Shown: positions 34,548-43,856 of the stretch, piece by piece | Position numbering within the stretch: the first letter of the stretch is position 1 | How the letters are laid out: each line of letters starts with the position of its first letter | NCBI RefSeq assembly: GCF_000613885.1 | Contig: NZ_BAJV01000011.1 | Coordinates: 62,001 to 126,000, forward strand | DNA: 64,000 nucleotides | Origin: Asaia prunellae JCM 25354 | Lineage (GTDB): Bacteria > Pseudomonadota > Alphaproteobacteria > Acetobacterales > Acetobacteraceae | Direction: 5' to 3' | The notes under the pieces: model-generated | The model's input: only the letters and a program-made list of their open reading frames with translations | Told to the model about the DNA's origin: nothing | The model's database searches: none | Position numbers and translations under genes: made by a program

Positions 34548-36069
34548 ATGGAAAACTGGATGCGGTATGTCCAACGGTCCAGCGCGCCGAAGGTGGCAAT
34601 GCTTGCGTTCTGCATCATGACTGGCGGGTCGTCGGGTCATGCGCAGGGTCTTAATCCGGCTCCCGAATTGCCATCCCAGACACGGGCTCCCGCTGAACCT
34701 GCGGTCAGTGCCTATCCGGCACCAGCGGCGGGCGACGGGCTGACGACATCGGGTTATAACCTGTCACGCTGCTGAAGACTGGACGAAGATGCGCGACGCC
34801 AAAAATCGCCGTGATATTCTCGATCGACTCAAATTCATTCCGCTCAGCAAGGCGCAGAACATCTATCTGACCTTCTCCGGCGAAATGAGATTACGTCTGA
34901 ATCAGACAGGCAATCCGAATCTGAAAAAAGGGCCAGCACAGCGTCAGGATATCATGCGCCTCGTTGGGGGTGCCGACCTTCATATCACGCGGTATTTTCG
35001 GGCATTTGGCGAATTGGCTCATGGTGGTATCTCTGGGCCGAATATCGGTGTTCCAGCGGCGAGCATGCGTAACAAGCTCGTGCTACAGCAATATTTTGCC
35101 GAGGCTGATGCGCCGTTTCCTGGTCTGCATGCCGGGATACGTTATGGGCGTCAGGAGTTCACCGACGGTGCCAATCTCCTGACGTCACAGCGCGACAACA
35201 ACACGCTGCGCTTTGCTCTCAATGGCACGCGTTTCTGGCTACGTGGCAAGAAAATCAGGGGAGATTTCTTTGATTTTCATTATACGCGTCTTGGTCGCGG
35301 CGGGGTTCGCGACGATGTGCTCAACCGTGATATCCGGTTTTCCGGCGGTACGGCCGGGCTCGTGATCCCGGAAAATTTCCTAGGTAAATCCAGGCTGTAC
35401 CTTGACCCCTTCATATGGCGCCTGCGTAACAGGCATGCCTTATGGGGCGGTGCTGCGGCGCGGGAGGAGCGCCTCTATTACGGTGTCCGGTTATGGGGAA
35501 ATATCGACCGGCTGACTATTGACTGGGTCGCCAATTATCAGGGTGGCCGTTATGATAGTCGAAAGATAGAAGCGTTTCAGGTCTTTCTGGCCCAGACCTG
35601 GCGTCTGGGCAGCAAGAGTACGGCGCCACGTCTTGGCCTGCATGGTGATTATGCCAGTGGCGGAGGCGGTTTTGGCAAGGGAACCCTGAGAAACGCCTAT
35701 GCGCCCTTTGGTAATAATATTTACTACAGTTATCAGCTCTTTCTGACGCCGACCAACCTGATTGCTCTGGCGCCGAACGTGACGGTCTCTCCGATAGAGA
35801 GCCTACGTCTGACATTCGAACATCAATTCGCCTGGCGAGCCAGTCTGACCGATGCGGTCTATCGCGCCAACGGTTCTGCTTTTGCCGGTACCCAGAAAAC
35901 CCATGCCCGTCGGGTCGCACAATCGACCCGTGTGCAGGGCGTCTGGACCTGGACGCCCCGGTTGAGTTTTACAGGGCGCTACGAACATCTCCAGGCTGGA
36001 CCGGCACTGACACGTGCGGGGTATTGCAGCTCGGATTTCGTGGCGGGATGGGCAAATTACCGGTTCTAG
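34548..36069 (+). CDS. Alginate-export-type outer-membrane porin (frameshift)
   Basis: Outer-membrane beta-barrel of the AlgE-like alginate export domain family, which in many bacteria acts as a general or substrate porin. The N-terminus has a signal peptide ending near GHAQ, then a Pro/Ala linker. The barrel starts RLKFIPLSKAQNIYLTFSGEMRLR and ends in Phe (FVAGWANYRF), as expected for BamA recognition. The frame breaks near 34771: CGCTGCTGAA should be CGCTGGGCTGAA, giving the family motif RWAEDW. Two lost G restore 507 residues. It follows the symporter gene closely. Confidence 0.85.
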
Positions 36070-36109
36070 GCCAATCTTTCCTGCAAGATCCGACCGGCTC
36101 CATGCCAAG

Positions 36110-36139
36110 TGGCTTGCGCAAATGAATCAGCGCAAGCCA
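36110..36139. terminator. Inverted repeat between convergent porin and DUF934 genes
   Basis: Arms TGGCTTGCGC and GCGCAAGCCA form a perfect 10-bp stem with a 10-nt loop. It overlaps the DUF934 stop codon and lies 40 bp after the porin stop. There is no T-run on either side, so it is at best an atypical bidirectional terminator. Confidence 0.45.
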
Positions 36140-36528
36140 AGGCGTGTCTGGTAAGTAACCGGAAAAAGTGAAAGGGCTCGCAGCCAGGGGGTTGTGTCAG
36201 CTCTGTCATCCAGCAGGACATTATCGACACCACAGCTGCGCAGGAATTGCGCCTGATCCGCGATGAGATGACCTTCAGCCCGGATTTCCCCAGAAAACCC
36301 GTAATATTCGCGTAGGGCGCGAGCCTGGGAGAAGCCGCGCCCGTCGCGGAATATTGGAAAAGTCACGATGATGAGATCAAGATGGTCAAGTGCTGTACCC
36401 AGCGTCTCAACATCGAAATCCGGTGTCAGACGGATGGCACGGGTTGATTCTGTCATCTCGGCGACTGGCACGACTTCCAGGTTCGCAGGGGCGGGGTGTC
36501 TGGCCGGAGCAAGGTCAAACTGTTTCAT
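36127..36528 (-). CDS. DUF934 protein of the sulfite reductase cluster
   Basis: A 133-residue member of the DUF934 family, which is regularly encoded beside cysI and annotated as an oxidoreductase-associated protein of sulfite reduction; its activity is not established. Conserved parts are LDHLDLIIVTFPIFRDGRGFSQARALRE, GFSGEIRAEGHLIADQAQFL and the following CGVDNVLL. The ATG at 36528 overlaps the end of cysI by 14 bases, which indicates translational coupling. Confidence 0.85.
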   Translation of the reverse strand: MKQFDLAPARHPAPANLEVVPVAEMTESTRAIRLTPDFDVETLGTALDHLDLIIVTFPIFRDGRGFSQARALREYYGFSGEIRAEGHLIADQAQFLRSCGVDNVLLDDRADTTPWLRALSLFPVTYQTRLGLR

Positions 36529-38184
36529 AAGCCGCTTCCTTGAAGGGGGCGTCGCCAAGACGTGTCAGTGTGTCGAGAAACTGCTCGCCCTGTTCACGCA
36601 CACTCAGATAGCGATCGACGATACGGGCGATGGCATCAACCATATCATCTTCCGGCAAGGCCGCCCCGAGTATGTCACCGGTACGTGACAGTGCATCATC
36701 GCGACCACCCAGAGTGATCTGGAAAAACTCCTCACCACGTTTGTCAACACCAAGCAGGCCGATATGCCCGACATGATGATGGCCACAGGCATTGATGCAT
36801 CCCGAGATATTGATGCGCAGTTTGCCGATCTCTTCCTGCAACGCATTATCCCAAAGCGTGCACTCAGTTTCTGGGCGATCGGAATGGAACGTGCATTGGC
36901 GAGTGCGCAATAATCCAGACCAGGGCATGCGACGATATCGCCAATCAGTTCATGATTGGCGTCGGCCAGTCCGATTTCATTGAGTACCTCCCACAGCTCC
37001 AGCAACTTGTCCTGTGCTACATGGGCAAGGACGACATTCTGGAGATGGGTGACACGCAGCTCACCAAAGGAGAACTGGTCAGCAAGATCCGCCAGCCGGT
37101 CGAGTTGATCTGATGTGGCGTCACCGGGGATTCCACCAGCAGGTTTGATCGAGACCGTTACGGCAATACGGCCAGGTGCAAAATGCGGATGCGTATTGCT
37201 GCGCACCCACCGGTCAAATGCGATATTGCCCTGTCTGTCATTTCTGAGGCGCGCTTCCGCGTCGGGTGAAGCTGTCAGATCAGGCGCTGCAAAACGTGCC
37301 CTGATCGCGGCCACTGTCTCGGGTGCAAGGCGATAATGTGCCGGATTCATCAGGGAAAGTTCGTGTTCGACTGCCTTGCGGTAGCCCTCGATACCGAGCG
37401 CCTGAACGAGAATCTTGATACGTGCCTTGTAGATATTATCACGTCTGCCATAGGCGTTATAGACACGGAGTACGGCTTCAAGTGTCATCAGCAGATCGGC
37501 TTCGGGTACGGAGTCGAACAGTTCGTGCCCGACAAGGGGGGTGCGACCAAGCCCTCCGCCGACGAAAATGCGAAAGAGCGGTCCGTGCTCACCGGGGCGG
37601 GCCAGAATACCGATATCGTGGAAGCGAGCCGCCACACGGTCATGCGGGCTGCCGGAAATCGCGATCTTGAATTTGCGGGGCAGAAAGGTGAACTCGGGAT
37701 GAAGGGTCGACCACTGACGCAGGATCTCAGCGTGAACGCGTGGATCCATCAACTCGTCAGCAGCTGCGCCCGCAAACTGATCGCATGTCACATTACGTAT
37801 GCAATTACCGCTGGTCTGGATGGCATGCATATCGACATCGGCAAGCTGTCGCAGGATCTCAGGTGTCTCTTCCAGCTTGATCCAATTGAACTGGATATTC
37901 TGTCTGGTCGTAAAATGCCCGTAATTACGATCATAATGGCGTGCAATATGGGCAAGTTTACGCATCTGGCGGGAATCCAGCACGCCATAAGGTATGGCAA
38001 TGCGCAGCATGTAGGCATGAAGCTGGAGATAGAGGCCGTTCATTAGACGCAGGGGTTTGAATTCGTCTTCGGTCAGTTCACCGCTCAGGCGGCGCTGAAC
38101 CTGCCCCTCGAATTCAGCAATACGCGAAGCCAGAAACTCGCGATCGGCAGTCTGATACTGGTAGTGGCCGACAGGCGCATTCAT
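36515..38184 (-). CDS. cysI: Nitrite/sulfite reductase, siroheme [4Fe-4S] type (frameshift)
   Basis: Reduces sulfite to sulfide in cysteine biosynthesis (assigned over nitrite from its DUF2849/DUF934 neighbours). Siroheme- and cluster-binding regions are FTTRQNIQFNWI, QTSGNCIRNVTCD and, near the end, SGCINACGHHHVGHIGL. The frame breaks near 36851, after QKLSARF: TTTGGGATAAT should be TTTGGGGATAAT. Restoring one G yields 556 residues. It starts overlapping the DUF2849 stop (ATGA) and ends overlapping DUF934. No separate flavoprotein subunit (cysJ) is seen, so a ferredoxin or other donor is likely. Confidence 0.93.
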
Positions 38185-38498
38185 GCGTCCAACTCCGTAG
38201 CAAATTGCGGGTGCACAGTCGGGCCAAAGGCCCTGATTCGCTCTCTCACACTGACAGGCTCAGCTGGTATTCCGGGACGGACCACAACTTCGTAGACACC
38301 GACCACACCATCACTCTGCGCTGATTTTATGGCAGTTTCGAGTTCAGCTTCGTATGTTTCAGGAGAGAAAATGGCGGCATGAACAATCGAACGCTGCCAG
38401 AGGCCATGGCTGTCGCGCCAGACAATATGTCCGTCGAGCAATCTGTTGGCCGTCAGCACGAGTGCCTCGCCAGCGCCTATGCGTATCGCCCGTTTCAT
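38181..38498 (-). CDS. DUF2849 domain protein of the sulfite reductase cluster
   Basis: A 105-residue family protein of unknown activity, typically just upstream of cysI in alphaproteobacteria. The ATG at 38498 has GGGAGCG before it; the longer reading from 38528 adds unsupported residues. Core: VLTANRLLDGHIVWRD and AAIFSPETYEAELETAI, then VYEVVVRPG. Its stop overlaps the cysI start. It is the first gene of the three-gene unit. Confidence 0.85.
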   Translation of the reverse strand: MKRAIRIGAGEALVLTANRLLDGHIVWRDSHGLWQRSIVHAAIFSPETYEAELETAIKSAQSDGVVGVYEVVVRPGIPAEPVSVRERIRAFGPTVHPQFATELDA

Positions 38499-38696
38499 GG
38501 TCGCTCCCGCCCTGTCTGAGCTTTTCACTGAGTGGATTATAAACTATCCACGATAATCGTGTGTTTATATCACAGGAAACCGTGTCAGGAGCAAGGCGCT
38601 AATCCACGCCTTTTTGCAGGAAATTGCATGATAGCCTCTTGCAGCCTGGTAAAATTCTCGCATACCGGTGCCTTGAACTTCTGTGGAGCTGAATCG

Positions 38697-39191
38697 ATGC
38701 AGGATCGCTCACCCCTGTCGAAAGAAATTTTTCGCAATGCCATGGCACGCCTGGCCAGTGCGGTAACGATCATCACCACTGATGGCGAAAACGGGCGTCA
38801 CGGCTTTACGGCTTCAGCAGTCTGCAGCGTATCCGATGAGCCGGCGACCCTGCTTGTGTGTGTGAATCGCACTGCATCGACTCACGCCCATCTGGTGCAG
38901 AACGGGCTTCTGGCGATCAATATTCTCGCCCATGAGCAGGAGGAACTCTCGACGCTTTTCGGCAGCTCGCGTTTTGATATGCAGACCCGCTTTGCCTCGG
39001 GCTCCTGGCGTAAGGGAGAGATTGGCATGCCAGTGCTTGAGGGTGCTCTGGTTTCTCTCGAATGCCGGATCAGTCTCACTCAGGAAATCGGTACGCACAG
39101 CGTGTTCTTTGTTGAACCGCTTTGCGCTGAATTTACCCAGGAAGAGGCATCGGGGCTTGTATGGTTTGACCGGGCCTATCGCCGCGCCTGA
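38697..39191 (+). CDS. Flavin reductase family protein
   Basis: A 164-residue FMN/FAD-binding protein of the flavin-reductase-like family (HpaC/RutF type), which supplies reduced flavin to a monooxygenase or acts as a stand-alone NAD(P)H:flavin reductase. The ATG at 38697 has GGAG eight bases upstream. Typical sequence: ASAVTIITTDGENGRHGFTASAVCSVS, LLVCVNRTAS, and LAINILAHEQEELSTLF. It is divergent from the sulfite reductase cluster, so it might feed electrons there, but that is only positional. No partner monooxygenase is nearby. Confidence 0.87.
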   Translation: MQDRSPLSKEIFRNAMARLASAVTIITTDGENGRHGFTASAVCSVSDEPATLLVCVNRTASTHAHLVQNGLLAINILAHEQEELSTLFGSSRFDMQTRFASGSWRKGEIGMPVLEGALVSLECRISLTQEIGTHSVFFVEPLCAEFTQEEASGLVWFDRAYRRA

Positions 39192-39220
39192 GCTGACAGG
39201 ATGTGAGACTATGGGAGACA

Positions 39221-39237
39221 AGCCTGTGAAACAGGCT
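39221..39237. terminator. Small hairpin between flavin reductase and mtnK
   Basis: AGCCTGT and ACAGGCT pair perfectly over 7 bp with a GAA loop, in the 53-bp gap between two convergent genes. No clear T-run; a weak shared terminator is likely. Confidence 0.45.
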
Positions 39238-39244
39238 CGATTCC

Positions 39245-40438
39245 TCAGATATGCTCCAACAGAGCTTCGATCGTGTCGATCTGAAAAGCCTTCTGTATCA
39301 GGCTGCGCCCTGTGATCAGGGCACGACGTCGCGCTTCGATTTCACTCTCCCGGTCCCGGGCAGCCTCATAATCGGCAACCTGAGCAAAACCGATTGTTCG
39401 TCTTACCAGTTCAAGTCCGGCAAATCCGGCACTGTCATGCATGACCTGCTGCAAGAAACGCTTGCGTTCTGCAGCGCTTGCAGCGGATCCGGTAAGCGAG
39501 CCCATGTCACCACGTCCTGTTCCGGTCTCCCATCGTTCGAGATAGGCGTGCCGGAAGCTTGACCAGAACAGGGCGATCTCGTCACGCATCCAGTCTTCAT
39601 GCTCCGGTTGAGCATAGGCATTCATGACCAGATTGGCGAGAAACATGCCAAGATCGAATCCGATTGGACCATAAAGCGCAAATTCTCCGTCGATGATCCG
39701 GACGTCATCTCCCGAGATCATGACCGATCCTGTATGCAGATCGCCATGAAGAAGAGACTGGCTGTTTGCAAGAAAGCGTTCCTGCAGACGCTCTACGGCT
39801 GAATGAAGTGTGCCGTCTTCCTGCAAGGCTGTAACCAGATCGTCCAGATCGGGGCTGATCCAGCGATTACGGGAGCACTCGCTGCGATAGGGGTCGGTAA
39901 GAACCAGATCAACTGTAATACGGGTCAGTGCCAGATTACGCGAGAAGAGATCCCGTATCGCATGGACATCCTCGAAGGGAAGGGCGCGCCATGATGTCGC
40001 GTAGCCTGCATGTCCCACAAACTCACCGATCCGTGCGGCAAAACCGGCGGGGGCGATTCCGGTGATCAGCGCATGACGCAACACGTGATGGGTCGCAAGA
40101 TTTTCCATCACAATCAGAAAAAGCCCTTCATCGAGATGGTAGAGTTCAGGAATCTGGTGGCCGATAGCCGGGCTTACAGCCTGCATCCAGCGGGCTTCGA
40201 ACAATGTGCGTTCAAGGGGCATGGCCCATGCAGGATCAACACGGACATAGGGCAGGGATTGCTTGCAGCAGACGCTTCCTGACAGGCCGGATACGATGAA
40301 GACTGTATTGAGATTGCCGTCGCTGACTTCGCGCGCGGTCCAGTCGATCGCTTCACCACCGAGACGGGATTTTACAGAAGGCAGCGTCGCGAGATAAGCG
40401 ATCAGGGTCGAGGCTGTGAAGGGGCGATAGGCGCTCAT
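39245..40438 (-). CDS. mtnK: 5-methylthioribose kinase
   Basis: Phosphorylates methylthioribose in methionine salvage. The ATG 40438 (MSAYRPFTASTLIAYLA) gives 397 residues, the family length. The APH-like kinase core shows GNLNTVFIV near the N-terminus, the catalytic loop LLHGDLHTGSVMI and the metal-binding RIIDGEFALYGPIGFDLG, with the MtnK-specific LVRRTIGFAQVADYE-type ending. It overlaps the upstream Nudix gene by 4 bases. No mtnA is visible nearby. Confidence 0.93.
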   Translation of the reverse strand: MSAYRPFTASTLIAYLATLPSVKSRLGGEAIDWTAREVSDGNLNTVFIVSGLSGSVCCKQSLPYVRVDPAWAMPLERTLFEARWMQAVSPAIGHQIPELYHLDEGLFLIVMENLATHHVLRHALITGIAPAGFAARIGEFVGHAGYATSWRALPFEDVHAIRDLFSRNLALTRITVDLVLTDPYRSECSRNRWISPDLDDLVTALQEDGTLHSAVERLQERFLANSQSLLHGDLHTGSVMISGDDVRIIDGEFALYGPIGFDLGMFLANLVMNAYAQPEHEDWMRDEIALFWSSFRHAYLERWETGTGRGDMGSLTGSAASAAERKRFLQQVMHDSAGFAGLELVRRTIGFAQVADYEAARDRESEIEARRRALITGRSLIQKAFQIDTIEALLEHI

Positions 40439-41138
40439 GGGACCAGTTGCTTCAGCAGGGCGCGTGTCGTTGGTAGAACGCGCGATTTGAGCAGGGTAAT
40501 CGCCTGCAGGTCGTGACATTCCAGCATGTCATATTCATCATTGGCGTTGCATCGCCATGCAGTTTCTATGGCAGCAAAACTCTGGTTCGTGTGGATGGTA
40601 AAACCGAGATCAACGATCCGGGTTGTATCGTGTTCGCAAGCCAGAAGGGCCCCGTCACTGAGACTTCCCCGGTCAGGCCGATTTCCTCTTCCAGTTCTGT
40701 GAGAAGTTGCGTCTTGAGATCCACGCCCTCGTTTCCCAGACGGGACTCGACGCTTCCGGCAGGTACGCCTTGCCAGAAACCGGGAAGATAAAGGGAGTCC
40801 GGATGGCGTCGCCCCAGAACAATTCCTTCGGGACAGATCAGAAGAGCGGTTACGGCGAGCGACCGCAAATTCAGTCGGGTGGCAAGCTCGGGCGAGCGCA
40901 TTTGCGCCAGAACCCAACGATATTCGCACCAGAAGCCTGAGAGAGAGCTTTCTCTCAGCTCCGAAAGGCAGAAGACGCGCCCGTTATAGAGCCTGGGGTG
41001 CTTTTGCAGCGTTTGCTGCCAGACAGCTTCGATCCCCTGTTCTACTGCCGTGTCCAGAAGGGCGGGAGCAGAATGACAGGTGATCGACAGATCCGCAGAA
41101 AGCGGCGTGAGATGCCAGTTCTGTTCGGTAGGATTCAT
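40435..41138 (-). CDS. Nudix hydrolase (frameshift)
   Basis: Predicted pyrophosphohydrolase of a nucleoside-diphosphate-linked substrate. The Nudix box region is LLTELEEEIGL, close to the REUXEEXGU consensus but with Thr in place of the Arg; the acidic metal ligands are kept. The N-terminal 80 residues form an extra domain. The frame breaks near 40635, after TGPFWLA, where one base (probably G) is missing; continuing EHDTTRIVDLGFTIHT restores 234 residues to the stop at 40435. It overlaps the AKR and mtnK genes by 4 bases each, so the three are surely co-transcribed. Confidence 0.85.
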
Positions 41139-42115
41139 GAGAGTGCCTCATTGGCGCCAAGCAATTCATCCAGCTCGGCATAAAGAGCTTCACTCATGTT
41201 GCGGGCGCATGAACGGGCATTGGCTTGCAGCTGAAGTTCAGAGGTGGCGCCAGCAATTACGCTGCCTGTGGCGTCGTGTCGTAACAGCCAGCCGAAAGCA
41301 AGATCTGCAAGGCCACAGCCGTGACGTTCCGCAAGAGCCGTCAGTGTGTCGAGAAGCGTCCAGACCGAGGGATTACGGTAACGCTCCTGCAGATAGGTCC
41401 AGGCGGCGAGGCGGGATCCTTCCGGAGGAGAGGCATCCTGTCGGTATTTTCCGGTCAGCAGTCCCGAAGCGAGGGGGAAATACGGGAGCAGTCCAAGGCT
41501 GAAACGTCTCAGGGCAGGCAGGAGGTCGGTTTGGGCCTTGCGTTCAATGAGAGAGAGCTCATCCTGACAGCAAATGATCCCGGCCAGTCTGTCGCGGCGG
41601 GCAATATGGCAGGCATCGGCCACTTGCCAGGCGGGAAGATTTGATACGCCTGCATAGCGGATCTTTCCGGCGCGAGTGAGATCATCCAGCGTATGAAGCG
41701 TCTCTTCAATCGGGGTGCGCGGATCAGGGCAATGCAACTGGTAGAGATCAATCCAGTCTGTTTTGAGCCGCTTCAGACTCGCGTCGACTGCCTGCATGAT
41801 ATAGCGACGCGACGCGCCTGAGGCGTTTCCCGCCTCATCTGGTCCATCGACCATTTTCATGCCGAATTTTGTGGCCAGAACAGCCTTGTTCCGTTTGCCG
41901 ACGAGGGCATTACCCAGCGCCTCTTCGGAGGCGCCGGGATAGGCGTCGCGACGGCCATACATATCAGCCACATCGAACAGGGTAACGCCCATATCGATTG
42001 CGGCATCGACAAGATGGCTCGATCGGACATTATCGATGCGACCGCCCAGATTGTTACAGCCAAGCCCGAGTTCTGACACGATCAGGCCTGATCTTCCCAG
42101 AGAGCGATAACGCAT
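41135..42115 (-). CDS. Aldo/keto reductase
   Basis: A 326-residue NADPH-dependent oxidoreductase of the AKR superfamily. The start MRYRSLGRSGLIVSELGLG is typical, and the catalytic tetrad is visible: Asp/Tyr in FDVADMYG, Lys in LATKFG, His in YQLHCPD. The C-terminal cofactor region has SVIAGATSELQLQAN. Overlap with the Nudix gene and coupling to mtnK suggest a role in sugar-phosphate or thio-sugar salvage, but the substrate is unknown. Confidence 0.93.
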   Translation of the reverse strand: MRYRSLGRSGLIVSELGLGCNNLGGRIDNVRSSHLVDAAIDMGVTLFDVADMYGRRDAYPGASEEALGNALVGKRNKAVLATKFGMKMVDGPDEAGNASGASRRYIMQAVDASLKRLKTDWIDLYQLHCPDPRTPIEETLHTLDDLTRAGKIRYAGVSNLPAWQVADACHIARRDRLAGIICCQDELSLIERKAQTDLLPALRRFSLGLLPYFPLASGLLTGKYRQDASPPEGSRLAAWTYLQERYRNPSVWTLLDTLTALAERHGCGLADLAFGWLLRHDATGSVIAGATSELQLQANARSCARNMSEALYAELDELLGANEALS

Positions 42116-42201
42116 GCCAGTCTCCTCATCTTTCAGGTAAAGTCTAGATCAGCCGTCCCTGCTTGCAAAATCGCTTTTCGAACAAGTGCCGTGCCCAGAA
42201 G

Positions 42202-43077
42202 TCAGGGTAGAGAGAGTCTGACAGAAACGGGGCAATGATCCGAGAGAGTCAGAGCTGTATCCCGAGGTGGGTAGATCAGAACACGCAGACTATCCCTGAC
42301 CAGCCAGGCACGTGCTGCCCCACCAAGCAGAATGTGATCGATAAAGTAGTTTCCACCCTCGCAGGGACTGGCAAATCCGCTCGTTGTCAGGACCGGTTTC
42401 AGGCTTCCGGTCATTTTCAGGAAATAGGGATCGTGCAGGGTCAGACGTCTGTTGAAATCACCAAGGACGACATAGGCCTCTCCCTTGTTCTCACGTGCTG
42501 CCATCCAGTCGGAAACAAGGGCGATCTGCTCGCGCAGAATCGGACAGGAATGACCGTTTTCGTTCCAGAGCCGATCCCAGCAGCCTGATTTGAGATGGAC
42601 CACCAGTATATGCAGGGTCTGAATGCCATTGCCTATCAGGACATCGAGCCCGGGACGCAGGGCGTGGCCACCGTGAATGGGAGACCGGTCGAAAGCCGGT
42701 AATTCATCATGAGCCAGTATATGCCACGGGGGCTGGAGTACCAGGCCGATATTCTGGGCAATAGGTGCCTGACTCAGGATCAGTGTCTTGTCTCGAGAGG
42801 GAAAGAGCCGTCTGAGTGCGGCAAGGTCGCTGACTTCCTGTACGGCGAGGATATCAGCATTCAGACGTTGACCGATTGCGGCAAGTTCTGACCAGTCACG
42901 CAAAGACCGGTGCGGAATATCACGCGGTAATCCCGGGGTAGGAAGAAGAGTCAGCCAGTCGAGATTCCAGGTCGCGATCTTGACTGGCGCGGCTTCCACC
43001 GTCCGGGACAGTGCCCAGACGATGAGAAGCAGTAAAGGGAGGCGATCAGCCCGTAATGCCAAGATCGCCGAGCACAT
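42202..43077 (-). CDS. Endonuclease/exonuclease/phosphatase family protein, secreted
   Basis: A 291-residue EEP-fold metal-dependent phosphodiesterase or phosphatase. The ATG at 43077 overlaps the end of the carbonic anhydrase gene and gives a signal peptide or anchor (LPLLLLIVWALSRTVEAAP). Catalytic motifs: ATWNLDWL, AVQEVSD, VVHLKSG, LGDFNRRL and SDHCPVSV. Families with this fold include DNases, phosphatases and sphingomyelinases; a periplasmic nuclease or phosphatase role fits. Four Cys in the mature part could form disulfides. Confidence 0.87.
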   Translation of the reverse strand: MCSAILALRADRLPLLLLIVWALSRTVEAAPVKIATWNLDWLTLLPTPGLPRDIPHRSLRDWSELAAIGQRLNADILAVQEVSDLAALRRLFPSRDKTLILSQAPIAQNIGLVLQPPWHILAHDELPAFDRSPIHGGHALRPGLDVLIGNGIQTLHILVVHLKSGCWDRLWNENGHSCPILREQIALVSDWMAARENKGEAYVVLGDFNRRLTLHDPYFLKMTGSLKPVLTTSGFASPCEGGNYFIDHILLGGAARAWLVRDSLRVLIYPPRDTALTLSDHCPVSVRLSLP

Positions 43078-43720
43078 CACGCACTGTGCGTTCCTTGCGG
43101 GTCTGCTCATCGATTACGACGACCTGACCGGTGCCGATATCGTAGAACCAGCCCTGCAGAGCGAGTTCGCCTGCAGCCAGCGCGCCAACGACAGCAGGAT
43201 GGGTGCGCAGATGAGCGAGCTGGAGCAGTACGTTCTGCTGGGCGAGTTCACGTACGGTTTCCGGACCGGCATCCTCGGCCTTGAATGGTCCCAGTGCTGC
43301 ACGCGCTGCTTCGGCATTACGCAACCAGCGCTGAACTGTCGGCATGGCGTCGAACTTGGGATTGTTGAGGTCGCAGAGTGCGCCCATGGCACCGCAATTC
43401 GAGTGCCCGCATACGACAATATGCTTCACCTTGAGTACGAGCACGGCATATTCGATGGCCGACGATACAGCTCCGAGCATCTCACCATGCGGGGGCACGA
43501 TATTGCCGACATTGCGCACAATGAACAGGTCACCCGGTGCGGTCTGGGTGATCATGCTCGGATTGATGCGGCTATCGGAGCAGGTGATGAACAAGGTGGA
43601 GGGTGACTGGCTATCGGCGAGGCTCTCAAAGAGTTCGCGATGCTCCTCATAAACCTCGTCGTCGAAATGCTGTACGCCCTTGAGCAGGGTGATCAAGCTG
43701 TTTTCGATTTCAGTTTTCAT
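43046..43720 (-). CDS. Beta-class carbonic anhydrase
   Basis: Interconverts CO2 and bicarbonate. The 224-residue protein from ATG 43720 (GAGG five bases upstream) has the zinc ligands in ITCSDSRI (Cys, Asp-Arg dyad) and VVCGHSNCGAM (His, Cys). Sequence IVRNVGNIVPP is typical of the Can/CynT type. It overlaps the EEP-family gene by 32 bases and lies after alaS on the same strand. Confidence 0.95.
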   Translation of the reverse strand: MKTEIENSLITLLKGVQHFDDEVYEEHRELFESLADSQSPSTLFITCSDSRINPSMITQTAPGDLFIVRNVGNIVPPHGEMLGAVSSAIEYAVLVLKVKHIVVCGHSNCGAMGALCDLNNPKFDAMPTVQRWLRNAEAARAALGPFKAEDAGPETVRELAQQNVLLQLAHLRTHPAVVGALAAGELALQGWFYDIGTGQVVVIDEQTRKERTVRDVLGDLGITG

Positions 43721-43856
43721 CAAGACCTCATCTGGTGAATAGGGCATGGCTTACTGTGAGCTTTACGCCACACCTGAAAGTCAGATGACTCCGATGCCGT
43801 GGATTTGATGAGGTGTCCATGCCTGAACGGCATGGTTCACCCTTTGTCATGAATGA

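Noticed and set aside
43817-43835. Hairpin CCATGCC/GGCATGG after alaS as a terminator
   Set aside because: No T-run follows; it could be chance, so it is only noted with alaS.
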